Shown here: positions 1-12,296 of the stretch, piece by piece
Numbering within the stretch: position 1 is the first letter of the stretch
How the letters are laid out: each line of letters starts with the position of its first letter
DNA from: Epiperipatus broadwayi
Lineage: Eukaryota > Onychophora > Udeonychophora > Euonychophora > Peripatidae
NCBI GenBank assembly: GCA_028023455.1
Contig: JAQFVV010000545.1
Coordinates: forward strand, 126,001-190,000
Length of the DNA: 64,000 bases
Direction: 5' to 3'
The notes under the pieces: model-generated
Database searches by the model: none
What the model was told of the DNA's origin: nothing
The model's input: only the letters and a program-made list of their open reading frames with translations
Position numbers and translations under genes: made by a program

Positions 1-1690
1 TCTAGAATTACAGTATCCTATGGCAACTTTTTAATGTTACTAGGTCTAGTCAATACCTCTTATTTATCCATGTAAAAATCTCTACTTCATTGCAATGAAA
101 ATTTGTTGAGGCATAAATCTGAATTATTTGCATTTGATATCTTTCATTAATTTGAAAATTAATCTTATCATTAATCTTCACAGTGTTGTTTTTCCATTTT
201 TTATTTATTATAAATCTCATTTTACTTGTTCTTCCAATATTTATGCCTTTGTAGTATAATACATGTTCATTTTTAAATTGGTTGTCTTTTCACCTTTCTT
301 CTTATTTCATGAAGTCCAACAATATCTCATTTAATATTAGATAATTCTTTTTCTAATTTGTGCAATTTTCTTATATGTGAAAGTCATTTATAGTTATAGT
401 AGCTGAATAAAAGATAGTCATTGAGAGGCAACCAGAGTTCTTTACAAATCATAAATAGTATGTATTTTGGTATTTACTTATTCTATAATTGGTTTTTTTT
501 TTCATTGATATTTTCAAACATCATTGTTAGATGGCAGCATTTCTGACTTTTGCATGACATTGAAAATAATCAGTAAAAATTCTGGAATATGTAGATATTT
601 TATTTCAATTATTTTATTTGATTGAGTATTGTATATTATCCAATAGTTGCATTAATTAGCCAATAACTTTTAACCCAATGATTCTATAAAGTGATTTTAT
701 GACACATTTTTTAAAAACAACTTTAGATTTATTAATTGTAAATATTTTTTTTTTGCACTTGTACGTTGTCTCAAACTTATCAGAATTTACTTAATCCATC
801 TTTCTAGACTTGATAGAATTCTTAAATTCCCTTAATGAATTTAGCCTGAAAATTAAGCTATCAAACATTCTATAGCTAAATGCTTAATAGTACTATATTT
901 GTATTATGGAGAATTAGTTACAAACTGCAAGACTATAAATCTGAAGAAACTTGTCATTATTAGATTCCGCCCTCATCTCTATAATTAAATAATAAAAAAA
1001 TTTTAATCATTTCTATGAAAATTTTATCTAGGATATTTTACATATGCAAGAAAAATTTGTTTCAATATTTGCATATTCTATGTTACATATAATTGGTATA
1101 ATGCTAATAGGATAAAGTTATTCTGAATCCCATATATGTCTAACAGTAAACTAGAACTACTTTAAACATAACAACAACAAAAAATTATTGAATTTTTGCA
1201 TGATATTGAAAATAATTATAAAATAACTCAGGAAATTTCTAGATAGTTTACATAAACTATTTCATCTTACTGTGTAATATTATCCATTAAGTTTTAAGAA
1301 AATAACTACCTAATTTGATCCTAAAAGGGTAAACTTTTTCCATAAATGTAAGCTTATTAACTCTAAATGTTATTGTTTTCATGTTTTAGATAATGTAAAA
1401 ATAAAGATGGACAGATAACTTGAAATTTAGTGACAAATAATGAAATAATTTGGTTATTTCCACCAAATAAGTTGAGCTCTTACATTGATCTATCTGAAAT
1501 TATAGTAATCAAATCATATCAACAGTAAAACAATTTATTAACTTTTTTTGTAAAACAGACTCTATGAAGATTGAAACACTATCTGCAATTCAATCAAAAT
1601 TCATAATGCTGTCAATACTACAAAAAATTAGACTGTCACAATAAAACATTATCTGAAAAATTATGATAAAAATGCTAAATTTTAGAATTA
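1..1690. other. A+T-rich non-coding DNA, nothing recognised
   Basis: No reading frame, RNA gene or clear repeat boundary could be supported here. The stretch has scattered homopolymer runs only. Stops are frequent in all frames. Confidence 0.5.
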
Positions 1691-1701
1691 AGAGACCTAA
1701 A

Positions 1702-1723
1702 ACTAACCCTAAACCTAACCCTA
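1702..1723. repeat. Short interstitial telomere-like CCCTAA run
   Basis: About 22 bases contain CTAACCCTAAACCTAACCCTA-like phasing, a degenerate match to the metazoan telomere repeat (TTAGGG on the other strand). It is far too short to be a telomere. It may be a relic of end repair or chance in A/C-rich sequence. Confidence 0.35.
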
Positions 1724-1867
1724 CACAGTTGTTTTGTTATGTAGAAAGCAATAATTAAGCGGAAGACATTGCTAAATAGACATCGCAGAGTAGCAGCAAT
1801 CAATGAATCGATCCCCTAAACCCACCCCTCCCCCCAAAAAAGTTTAAATGTATGTTTAAAAAATGCA

Positions 1868-2125
1868 AAAAGATTGTTGTTTTGTAAAGACAAAATTAAA
1901 ATTAAACGTTTTATTTTTAAAAAAGACAAGAAAAAAAAAGTTCTAGCAATCAATCATTTAATAACTAAAAAGGAGGAATGATGATAATTTGTCCAAAAAC
2001 AGCGATTTAAAAATAAAAAAAAAGGTTGTTGTTTACTAAATACAAAATTAAAAAGGCATGAAAAAAAAAGTTATAGCAATCAATAAATTAATAACCAAAA
2101 AAAAAACAGTGATTTAAAAATCACA
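1868..2125. repeat. Two-copy direct repeat, period about 130 bp
   Basis: Two diverged units share the order GTTGTT..., ACAAAATTAAAA, a run of A ending in GTT, TAGCAATCAAT, AATAAC and CAGYGATTTAAAAAT. The unit anchors at 1931 and 2061 give a period of about 130. The array ends just before the 5' part of the LINE at about 2205. Confidence 0.5.
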
Positions 2126-2204
2126 TGGCCCCGAAAACCATATATTGTATTGTTTTTGACTGCCAACAACGCCATCAAGTGCCAAGCCCGATTACGTTAT
2201 AATT

Positions 2205-5125
2205 ACCAGATAAAGAAACACCGTAGTCTTTTTTCTTGTTTGTCTGATAATTCTTAACTGAAATATCAATTGTATTTTCTTGAAGGCAGAATGAATATGT
2301 GTATGAAATTTTTTTTTAATATTTATAATAATGATAGAAAAATCTAAACTATTATCATAATTCCCAGGGGATTGTACAATGATAGCCAAGGCAACAGGTG
2401 GGAATAAAGGTGGAGGATGATAAGAATCTCATGATTGTGGTTCCAGGTTGCCATTCAATGAATTTCTTTTTTTAAGTATTTACAATTGCAGATCAATTTA
2501 GGAAGGTTATACATATTGGAAAAAGAATTGTTAATATTAAGTAGTAAATTATTGATCTTTGTGAGGTTTGAAGAAAAAATGATATGTACTATACTACAAA
2601 GGCACAAATATTGAAAACACAAATGGAGTAGAATTCATTATGAATAAAAAGTGGAAGAATAACATTCTGGAGATTGATGGGATATTAGACATAGTGGTAA
2701 GATTTGTTATTCAACTTAAAGCAAGTTATCAAAAACAGATAATTCAGATTTATAAAACAACACATTCGCATTGTGGTGATGAAATAGAGATTTTTATATG
2801 GATGAACAAGAACTTTTGATGAGACCAAAAAAACATTTTAAAATTGTCATCTGAGACTTTAATGCTAAAAATTGGTAAACAATTGAAAGTTGAAAGTGGA
2901 TAGAAATGAGTGAGAACACAGACTTGTGGAGTTTGTATAAAAAGAATGGCTATATATTATAAATTCTTTCTTTAATGCTAAACTGAAGAGGAGATAAAAA
3001 CATCTAAATACAGACAGAGCAGAATTAGATTATATTTTGATTAATAGAAAATATGTATTAGAAAAATGTAATGTTTTTAACAGTTTCAATGCAAGAAGTG
3101 GTCATTGATTATTGAGATGTAAAATATGTGTTAATGCAAAACTAAAGAGATGAAAATTATTAAGAAAAACCATATTAACATGTGATATTTCTAATCTTCA
3201 TAAATGTACTAATGAATTAAAGTTAGAATTTATTATAAAATATTAACAGATTTTGAAGATCACTCCAATGAAATCAATAAGAAGGTAATTGACACACTAT
3301 TAAAACTGCAACAAAAATAACTGGTACAAAAAAGCAGCAGTTTATCAGTAAATTTTCTACAGAAACAAGAAAAGATATGACAAAAAGAAGGAATATGAAA
3401 ATATATAAAAATTATCCTTTAAGAAGAATTATCATTCTAGTGTTTTGTAATTTTAATAGTACAAAAAAGAATTAATAAGACTATAAGAAAATATAAATGT
3501 GAATTGGCAAGGAAAGTTATAGAAGAAAATAAAAATTTCCAAAGTATAAAATAATATCTTGATATTAGTAGGAAATTTATATCATGAAATATGTAGAAGA
3601 GTTCTATAAAAAATTATATAATAAAGAACAAGAAAATAAAATATCCTCTATACTTATTAAATCTTCTGAATTGTCCAGAATTTTAAATCAAGAAATGAGA
3701 GATGCAATTAAATATACAGAGGAAAAACTGCAGGAAATTATGGAATTATTATTGATATCTTAAAAGAATCAGATGAAGAAATAAAATATTGGTAAGATTA
3801 TATACCAAATTTCTAAATGATAAAGATGTACCAGATGATTGCAAGAGTGCAGTAATACTATTGATATTTAAGAAAGGTAATAAGGAGCATATTAGAAATT
3901 ACAGATGTACTATATTAGTCTTTTCAATTCTATATAAGATATTTAGAGTCTTTTATCAGTTCTTTTACAAAATCTTAATTAAGATAATTACAACTTATCT
4001 ACAGTGAACTTTAGATTTTAACCAACCAAAAGAACAAGCTGGATTTAAAAGTGGTTTTAACACAGTAGACCACATCCAAGTATTGAAAGTAATTATAGAA
4101 AAGACCAATATATATCTATAGCCATTATACTTTAGCTTTGCAGATTTGGAAAAGGTATTTGATTCTGTCAGCATTTCTACAATTTATTAAAGCATTGGGT
4201 CATAGATCCCAGAATAATGTCATATTATGAAGGATATTTGTCAAAATGCAGCACAATGAGTAAATTACATGGTGATACTGAGAATATTAATTTTATGAAG
4301 GAGTATGGCAGGCTGATTCCATATCTCCAAAACTTTTTACTGTAGTTTTAAAACAAGTACTTTATGGATTAAAATAGAAAACTAAAAATAAAAATAAATG
4401 GAAATTATTTAAGTCATTTAGATTTTAAAGATGATATAATTGTTTTTGCAAATAATGCTTCAGAAATTCAGGAAATGTTGTTAGATTTATCAGATGAAAG
4501 TAAGAAAGTAAGGCTAAAGATAAATGCTAAAAGTAATGTTCAAGGGATTTTTTCAGAAGAAATAAAGAATGATACATAATGAATGATAAGTTTAACAATT
4601 ACAAATACTTTGGTCAGATTATGAATGCAGATGGAAATATAATGAATGAAATTAAGCATAGGATTAAATTGTGATGGAATGCATTTGATACAATTAAGTT
4701 AATATTAAAAGAAAATATGCTTATGTATCTGGAACGAAAGTTTTTTAAAAAGATATGTTTACCAATTCTTACTTATAAATCTTAGACTTGGATACTTAAT
4801 AGTAGAACAATACAGGAGACTTTAGAGTACTCATCATGCTATGGAGAGATGTATATTAGGAATAACAAGAAGAGATTAAAATCAGAATATAATGGATGAG
4901 AAAACAAACAGATTAAAGTGGAGCTGGGCTGGACACTTTGCTAAAAAAAATGATAATAAATATATATTTGGAATTTTTAAATTGGATCTTATTAAAGATG
5001 GCAAAAAACTTAGAAAGAGGCCACATGTGAGATGGATGGATGTGTTGTGAGAAAGAAAAGCTAATGATCAAAAAAACTGAATAAATCTTGGAAAGACCTT
5101 CTTTTTTTAGTGAATCAATAATGGG
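2205..5125 (+). mobile_element. RTE-type LINE, decayed copy 1
   Basis: This is an almost full-length but heavily mutated copy of the non-LTR retrotransposon seen best at 41270-44545. The similarity starts in the 5' region (AAGAAACACCGTAGTC against AAGAAACACCATGGTC). It runs through the endonuclease (TTTAATGCTA for the GDFNA motif, near 2860), the linker, and the reverse transcriptase. It ends near the 3' terminus (GAATCAATAATGGGT). The reading frame is broken by many stops and small indels; the longest surviving open piece, at 3789-4007, is part of the RT region. It cannot encode a working enzyme. The order of blocks matches copy 3 without inversion, so it is a simple old insertion. Confidence 0.85.
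3789..4007 (+). pseudogene. RT fragment of RTE LINE copy 1
   Basis: A 72-codon open piece corresponds to the early palm/fingers region of the reverse transcriptase. It aligns with copy 3 around 43165-43320: a LYTKFLNDKDVPDDCK-like segment, then an IFKKGNKE block and a NYR block. The initiating Met is fortuitous. It is a relic, not a gene. Confidence 0.75.
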
Positions 5126-5840
5126 TATGTTGAATCGATCCCTAAAGTAATATCAAAATTTTATATTTAATATAAGTGAATCTATAAACTACAAATATAT
5201 CCAAACATATGAAGTACAGTTTCTTTAGTCTGTTTATTTGCTATCTTTTACTATTGTTTTTTAATCTTTTCTATAACAAATTTTGTTTTAACACTTTGCT
5301 CAATTATAGTTCTTCATTGTATTCTATTCTGAATTACACAGTTGCCAATGAAAGAAATCCATATTTCTAGACATTTTCTTTGAGATAATCATTAAATTGT
5401 AAAAAGTATCTCTCACAAGAAAATAAATTTTAATTTTATCATAAAATATTTTTTAGGGTATCTGTTACTCTATTTTTATAATTGTCTATTCAGCTCATAC
5501 AGAAAACTAAACACGATGCCATATCTTTGTTTACATTGATAGGTGTCAATTTTCAGTTTACATTTAGAAATAAATAAAGAATATTGTAATAGTTATGTGA
5601 GTTAAATAATGTAAATGAAAAGTTTATATTTTATTAGTTGAGTAAAATATTTCAGATAAGTTTATGCTTATATATTTTCTTTTATCTATTTCTGTTGTAA
5701 AGAACTAAATATTTAGAGATCAAGTAAGCTGATTAAAATAATTGTTCCTGTTCTAAAAATAGAGATATCATTATAAGTAATTAGATTGATAATCTAAATC
5801 TGAAAATTTCCATGAAATGTGTAGTTAATTAAAAGCATTT
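5126..5840. other. Non-coding A+T-rich spacer
   Basis: No coding potential or recognisable repeat was seen between the LINE 3' end and the possible LTR fragment that follows. Confidence 0.4.
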
Positions 5841-5844
5841 CTAC

Positions 5845-6225
5845 CTGGGAATGATCTGCAGTAGGATAAAAACACAACTTGGGAAGAAAGGGGCACCCTG
5901 CATCTTGGAAACTGCATCATGTTATGAATTAAGGACAACAGTAAGGCTGAAGTTTGAGTATACAAGAGGAGAACAGAATACCCTGTGAATTCCTACCATT
6001 GAAGATTCCAAAGTGGATCTAGGAACTTTTACAGATCACATAGGCCTTATTCTTATTTTGTAAGCCTCTATAGCTGCATTTATGGGTTATTTTTCATATT
6101 ACTTTTTATATTATTATCTTGTTTGTCAAATAAATATCAGTAAATAGTCACCCAAATTGTTTACAATATTTATTTCTGCCTGTCCATCTTGACCAGGCTT
6201 GCAATACTCATGGTGTCAGTACACA
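5845..6225. mobile_element. Possible solo LTR with adjacent primer-binding-like site
   Basis: This less A+T-rich block has a TATA-like GATAAAAACAC near 5876 and a downstream AAATAAATATC polyadenylation-like signal near 6130. It ends beside TGGTGTCAGTACACA near 6213, a sequence of the kind that follows LTRs as a primer-binding site. No matching second LTR or clear target duplication was found. An unrelated unique sequence remains possible. Confidence 0.25.
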
Positions 6226-6624
6226 ACACACTTTCAAACAGTAAATTTGGCAAAACACACCTACATATAACTAACTTAGTTGAAGTATTTATCATTAGAA
6301 TGAAATTATCTTTTTTAACTTAATATCTTTTAAATATCATATTGTGGTTTTTTTTTCTAAATAATATTAGAAATTAAATTGATCCACCTTCCTACACTGA
6401 TAACTGTTCAGCCAAAACTTCCTAACAATTTAATTATTAGTATTGGCTATTAACACATGAGTTTTTTTTAATTATATGTTTCAATGTTTAATCAATTCAA
6501 ATTAAAAACTGCACAAATAAATCTTTATTTAAAATTACATTTGTAGTTGTCTAATGGATATATTAAATAGAAAAATTCATTTATTTATTCATTTCCAAAT
6601 ACATTTAATTGTTAGTGAGAACAT

Positions 6625-6690
6625 AAAGGTCAGTATAGAATCCAACATTTTAAGTGGTTTTTCCCTTATTCATCAGGTGTTACTAATCTG
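6625..6690 (-). ncRNA. Hammerhead-like relic in PLE copy A 3' end
   Basis: The minus strand has an intact CUGAUGA (6670-6676) followed by a hairpin with AAGGG paired to CC-ACUU. The GAAA box is changed to AAAA. It aligns with the better fold at 21660-21720. It is probably inactive. Confidence 0.4.
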
Positions 6691-7453
6691 ATGAGTGACA
6701 GTTTAACATAGATATTATATTGTGATCTTTACATTCATGAATACAAAATTTACAGTAACGCTCTAATCAAATTTTCTACTATTCTGCCAAAGGCAAAAGT
6801 CAATAGAAATTTTATATATTTACTTATGAAAGTCTTAAATTTTTTTATACTTTTCTTTTAAGAGCAATGTTGGATGGTAATTTTCAAATATTATAGATTA
6901 TCTGTATAGATTGACTTATGGGATTATTTTCCATTGTCACATGAACAGATTCTTTAAATTTTCTTTTTTTTTTTTCATTTTTTCCTTTCCATAAAAATAA
7001 TGTTATTTTCCCAATTGATTGTCTGTATGTTTTTACACTATTATCATTGCTTTTTTTAATCTTTTAATCATTTTTTGAAAGGGTATTTAGTTTTACCAAT
7101 GTATATTTTTTTTTACATGCACTTAGAATTTTATAATGCAGTTATTCTTCAATATTTCAGGTTTGGACTTTTTGTAGAGTTTTGAAATTCCTTATAGTGT
7201 GTCATGCATTTAGAAAGTTATGAGATTGTATGTTAATTGTCTGAAGGTTTGTAATGATGGTATTATTATAAGATGTGATATGTTGGACTATTTCCTTCAG
7301 ACAAAAACTTATACTCGAAGTTTTTTTTTTGTATATTAATTGTTTTAAATTTGTCTGATATTCATTGTAATGATGGATGAACTGTAGTTTTTTTCTGAAG
7401 TTCCTTTTTATTTTATAAGTTTTTTTTAATGATAACTGATGGATAACTATTAT

Positions 7454-7648
7454 TCAATATGTTTGTTCTGCCTTCTGAACAAACTTCTTTTTCTCATTTT
7501 CATAGTGATAGTATCTTTCACTTTTTGGGTTTCTGTCATGATTAGATGTATATACTAAGTATTTCTCTTTATTTGTAGAATTTCTGTAAACAACTGTTTT
7601 GATTTTGCCATGGGGGCATCTTTTCACTAGATCAACTATGAATGTCAA
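7454..7648 (-). pseudogene. PLE RT thumb fragment (copy A)
   Basis: The piece starts in LTFIVDLVKR, the degenerate equivalent of LPFLDVLV-R. It continues with HGKIKTVVYRN-TNKEKYL, the standard PLE thumb block, and a short basic region. The homologous piece at 20631-20966 on the plus strand is better preserved. Confidence 0.7.
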
Positions 7649-7847
7649 TTTTTGTTCTTTTCTAATTCTGTTGTAAATTTATTTGAGGAAATATGTTGTT
7701 GATAAGTGTCCAGAACATTTATAATAATGTTTCAACATGTAGTTTTACAGTAAATGGATTGAAGGAAACCAGATTTTTGTTGAAGATAGACTAGCATTTA
7801 TAGTTAATAGCCAAGCCTTGATTTTGTTTTAATAATTCTGTATTGTA

Positions 7848-8042
7848 TTAAAAGTATATTGTTATGCAGGATGATAATAGTCTCATTATACTATCAATAG
7901 GAAGAATTGTTCTGATTTGTAAGTTATCATCTTTATTTATTCTTTTTCTTATATTAAACAGTGCTTTGTTACTGGTTACATTTATGAATAATATTTCTAT
8001 ATCAAGGCATGCTAAAATATCATTTCTTTTTTTTATCCACAA
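7848..8042 (-). pseudogene. PLE reverse transcriptase core fragment (copy A)
   Basis: A 64-residue piece fits the PLE RT palm. An LDIEILFINVT segment stands where the conserved (S)FDV-SLFTNVP motif A lies. It is followed by a basic helix, DDNLQIRT, and the IMRLLSSCI block typical of PLEs. The motif A Asp is present. The frame closes soon after the phenylalanine that precedes motif B. This is a relic. Confidence 0.7.
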
Positions 8043-8060
8043 AGTACTTTAAATTCCTCT

Positions 8061-9690
8061 CAAAGACTTGTGTCTTATATGTCAAACAATTAATACTGAA
8101 AAATTTCCGCATGGTGAATTTATAGAACAGTTAATAGATCTTAATAATTAGAGTCTCTGCAGATATTATATTGATAATAAAATATAAAATTTTGCTGAAA
8201 TATGTTGTTAATTTATGTTTTTCAAAGTTTGTAGTATACCTTTTCAAGCACTACTCAGAAAGAAGAAATTATAAATCAGAATTGCTGCATATTCCATAGT
8301 TTTTGACTCACTATAGCACCAAGGGCCAGTAATTTTGATTAATTGATATATGAAGATAAAATGAAGTCTCTCTCTTGATTATTTTCCATGCAGCTTCCTT
8401 TCTACTATCTTTGAATAAATATGATGCTTGTAATCTAACCTTTGATTTTATTTGAGAGTCACACAACTTTTTTTTTACTCCATAAGAATATAATCTCATC
8501 ATTTGATTTTTTTTTTCCTGATCATTGTGTTCAATGTTTTAATATCAATTATTAAAAACTTCCATGTTTTTGCTCTCTATAGAGAAGTTGGTCAATTGCA
8601 AGGACTTTATGTCTGCAAAAAAATTAATTTTTTTATAGATTTGATTATTTTGATTTCAAAAATGGCAGATTTTTACATAAAGCCCACTTTTAGTGTTACC
8701 TATTCTTCTATGGATCTCTTTCTCAAAGTTCAAAGTTTCTGTATTTATTTTATGTAGATATTCAATTTAATTACTAAATGAAAATTTTATATAAATATAT
8801 AATTCTCCTATCATAAGTTTTTGAGAGAAATATTTGATAATATGAGAAACTAATGATAATCAGACCTTATATCAATGTAAGCAGTTGAAAATTTTTTAAA
8901 AAAAATAGAAAAAAATAATGAATGGAAAAAAAAATACAAGAAAGAAACAGAAAAGTCTGTATCAGAAACTAGTTTTTGATGAACTAATATTATCTTATGC
9001 AGAACTAAACATTTTATTTGTAATGAAACAAGACCTAGCTTTTGAAATGCTGACTTCACTTCCTACGAGGCATGAGAAAATATTTCTAATTAAATATAAT
9101 TTATTCTCATAATGAAAGTAATTTCATTACTAATATATTGTGGATTCTTTTTGGTAATCTAAGTTTTATTTGATAATTTGTATTTTAAAGTAGAATTTTT
9201 TACTGCACAAACAATATGAATTTATTATAAGTATTGCAGGTGCTGAATTGAGACTACCAAAAAAGATTTATGGAATTTAAGTGCAACTAAGAACTTCTAT
9301 TTATTTTATTTTTAAAGTCTGATTTGAAACTTGACTATTTCTTTTCATGTATTATATTAATATCACTGGTGATCCTGGTGATGGTTTTTTATTCTAAAGA
9401 TTCATTAGATATTTTTTTAAAAGTCACTTTTAACCATACATGAAACTATGCAGTAATCATTGATTTTATAATTTCCTTTCAATCAAATTATAAATCAAAT
9501 GCATTATAGTTCATTAATCTATCTGGAGTAATGCAGAAATTTACTGTTTTATATAGGATAAAATCATGAATATATTGGTAACACAGGATTCTATCAACTT
9601 TATTGTTTCATAGATTTTTACAAGAGTTGCCAGGGTGGTTAAGACTCTTTATGGTTGTAGTTTTGATAATGTATATTAAACGTTAATCAT
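8061..9690. other. Spacer with short open frames of unclear origin
   Basis: Short open pieces exist at 8311-8502 (minus, 63 codons) and 8918-9112 (plus, 64 codons). The former is protein-like in composition (RLQASYLFKDSRKEAAWK). Neither shows a recognisable domain, splice sites that fit the host gene, or flanking repeats. They could be relics of another element next to the PLE. Confidence 0.3.
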
Positions 9691-9713
9691 TGGACAAAAA
9701 TAACTTGGTAAAT

Positions 9714-9771
9714 ATGAAAAGTATTGCTATTATTTTTTGCTTATTGACTACTGCAAATAATGCTATAACAA
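9714..9771 (+). CDS. Possible first exon encoding a signal peptide
   Basis: An ATG at 9714 opens a 19-residue stretch of signal-peptide type: MKS, then a hydrophobic IAIIFCLL core, then small or polar residues TTANNAIT. A donor-like AAG|GTGAGA follows at 9772. The exon would end in phase 2, whereas the exon at 14448 needs phase 1. A missing exon, or a different gene, is therefore required. No transcript evidence is visible in the sequence, and a chance ORF of this length is quite possible. Confidence 0.2.
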
Positions 9772-11130
9772 GGTGAGAAATATTTTAATTGAAATACATC
9801 ACATTACATGTCAACCATTTGAAGTGTAATTTACACTATGTGGGTATATTTTTTCATGGTTATATATAAACTCATGATTTATCAAATAGCCAATGTCCAT
9901 TATTATATTGATAAAAGTGATAGAAAATGATCACAAAATAATTTACTATTAGTGTTCAGATATATCAGGACTATTGTATGCTCTATTATGTTAATCTTTT
10001 TGTATGAATTAATTATATTCAAAATCTATTGAATTCCATTGTTAATAATTGAAAGTTGATTTATGATACATAGATATAACATAATACGTTTACCTAGTAT
10101 GATAATTTAGTATATATTAAATTTGTATTAAAAGGAATTTGAATATGCATTAAGTCACTTAACTTCCTGAAAAGCTCAACTAAATTTCTTTTTTCAAATT
10201 CCATTGATGTAAAGCCAATTGTTTTGATCTAGTTCTCATTAGGATCTCATTAATACCTTCAGATCATTCATATGATTATATTTATTTAACACATCTTTTA
10301 TTTACATAATTTCATCAAACAAACTATGAAATCACTAAATTTATGGCTGTTCAATCTTTGCATATCATAGCAATTAATAAAGTCAGAAATGAATCTGTTT
10401 CCTGGTTGCAATTTCTACAGATTTTTTAAATATCTGTAAACAGTTAGTTGTTTAATATATGTATATATTAAATGAATAAATAATTTATTAAGTAAAAAAA
10501 AACCTGTTAGTCAAGATACATATTTTAGAACACATCATAACCTATCAAATGAAGCACATAGTGAGTCTTCTAGATCAAAAATTAGAACTTCTACATAATG
10601 TGCAATTATTATACAATGATCACTATATTGACGAATCAAACAGTTTATATAAAACAAAATATTCAGTAAGATAATTCTATTTATAGTATTGTAATTTTGC
10701 AATATTTTGTTACAGATACACAAAATTATTACAAAGGGGGGGGGGATAAATTATAATATTATTTGAATGCAATTTTTTTTTGTATCTTATTATTATATAT
10801 GCAGAGTCATAATGATAAAATAGTTAAGTAAATAAATGCATAAAACATTGATTGATAGAGATGGGGTGTCACTGCTGCTACATTATGCTAAAGTGAATTT
10901 TTTTAAATATTTAGATTTATAGCAAATTTATTTTATCAAATGAGCATTCAAAATTTACCCATTTGTTGCTTGGTATCTATTTATTTGGTGATACAGGAGA
11001 GGGGATAAGAAATATTGACTTGTATAGATGCTAAAAAACTTATTATGGCTTCATATATAGAAAGATAAATTAGTCAAGTAATAAACAAATAGATTATTAA
11101 GTAAATTGAGACAGATAAGACAAATAGATG
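9772..11130. other. Non-coding A+T-rich spacer
   Basis: Nothing was recognised apart from a poly-G run near 10737-10745 and short A/T tracts. Confidence 0.4.
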
Positions 11131-11143
11131 TTATAAATTATAA
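11131..11143. repeat. Target-site duplication, left copy
   Basis: TTATAAATTATAA is repeated exactly at 12447-12459 and brackets the whole inverted retrozyme array. Confidence 0.75.
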
Positions 11144-11245
11144 TAGGCAAAACTCTCTCCATACAGTAGTGCCACTCTAAGCAAGACAAAGTAATCAATG
11201 GATGCCAGAAGGCTTGTGCATAAAATCCTCATCTAGTGCCTACTC

Positions 11246-11304
11246 ATCCAATATCCCCAAACTAGTTTCTGGCTTATGGCCTTCGTCAGTGAGGAGCCTT
11301 GGAT
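11246..11304 (-). ncRNA. Type I hammerhead ribozyme, array 1 unit 1
   Basis: On the minus strand, outer stem I pairs AUCCAA with UUGGAU and inner stem I pairs UCCUCA with UGGGGA, around a small internal loop (GGC/UA). The core is CUGACGA, stem II is GGC-CAUAA-GCC, then GAAAC. The loop is UA, and the cleavage triplet is GUU. Stem III is only two pairs, as in the newt satellite-2 ribozyme. A U at the cleavage position is permitted but usually slower than C. Confidence 0.85.
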
Positions 11305-11780
11305 CTGAGAGCACTGCACCTTGATCTTAGGATCTAATGCAACCCTCCAGCAGCCACCTTTAACTCTATATAACTACTAAACTATGAGAATAAAATTGAA
11401 AACACATAGATATTTTCAATCTAAGCTCAATAGCTCAAATAGTCATATGGGTCTGAACTCAGTTCAGCACCCATACATTTTGGTATCTTTGGCTCTTTTA
11501 CAACCATAGCCACCACCTTCCTATAAGGCAGGATTGGTATTAAACCTTAAAACATCACATGATTACTATCTTCCATGCCTGCTCATAACTTGTCAAAATA
11601 GGCAAAACTCTCTCCATACAGTAGTGCCACTCTAAGAAAGACTATTTCAGCTATTGAGCTTAGATTGAAAATATCTGTGTGTTTTCAATTTTATTTTCAT
11701 AGTTTAATAGTTATATAGAGTTAAAAGGTGGCTGCTCGAGGGTTGCATTAGATCCTAAGATCTAGGTGCAGTGCTCTCAG

Positions 11781-11839
11781 ATCCAAGGCTCCTCACTGAT
11801 GAAGGCCATAAGCCAGAAACTAATTTGGGGATATTGGAT
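11781..11839 (+). ncRNA. Hammerhead ribozyme, array 1 unit 2 (weakened)
   Basis: The layout is the same as at 11246-11304, with an intact CUGAUGA and GAAAC. The triplet reads AUU instead of GUC/GUU, which removes one of the two stem III pairs. Activity is doubtful. Confidence 0.8.
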
Positions 11840-12237
11840 GAGTAGGCACTAGATAAGGATTTTATGCACATGCCTTCTGGCATCCATTGATTACTCTGTC
11901 TTTCTTAGAGTGGCACTACTGTATGGAGAGAGTTTTGCCTATTTTAACAACAGTTATGAGCAAGCATGGAAGATAGTGATCATGTGATGTTTTAAGGTTT
12001 AATACCAATCCTGCCTTATAGGAAGATGGTGGCTATGGTTGTAAAAGAACCAAAGACACCAAAATGTATGGTTCTGAACTGAGTTCAGACCCATATGACT
12101 ATTTGAGCTATTGAGCTTAGATTGAAAATATCCGTGTGTTTTCAATTTTATTCTTATAGTTTAGTAGTTATATAGAGTTAAAAGGTGGCTGCTGGAGGGT
12201 TGCATTAGATCCTAAGATCTAGGTGCAGTGCTCTCAG

Positions 12238-12296
12238 ATCCAAGGCTCCTCACTGATGAAGGCCATAAGCCAGAAACTAGTTTGGGGATATTGGAT
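12238..12296 (+). ncRNA. Type I hammerhead ribozyme, array 1 unit 3
   Basis: It has both parts of stem I, an intact CUGAUGA, GGC/GCC stem II, GAAAC, a UA loop and a GUU triplet. It lies 457 bases from the previous plus-strand ribozyme. An A-A mismatch at the base of stem II is shared by most copies and so is probably a family feature. Confidence 0.85.

Larger units (their letters stand above)
6540..8060 (-). mobile_element. Penelope-like element, copy A (RT to 3' end)
   Basis: Read on the minus strand, this copy begins near 8060 with RT motif-A-type sequence and a long block ending RTILPIDSIMRLLSSCIT. A decayed motif-B-like QGLAI follows, then the RT thumb (HGKIKTVVYRN), and remnants of the GIY-YIG endonuclease linker region. 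A tRNA-like segment and a hammerhead-like hairpin occupy the 3' end. The same order and sequences occur at 19208-20495 and 20500-21887. Two frame pieces survive (7848-8042 and 7454-7648); the rest is broken. PLEs insert by target-primed reverse transcription using RT plus GIY-YIG nuclease. This copy is dead. Confidence 0.8.
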
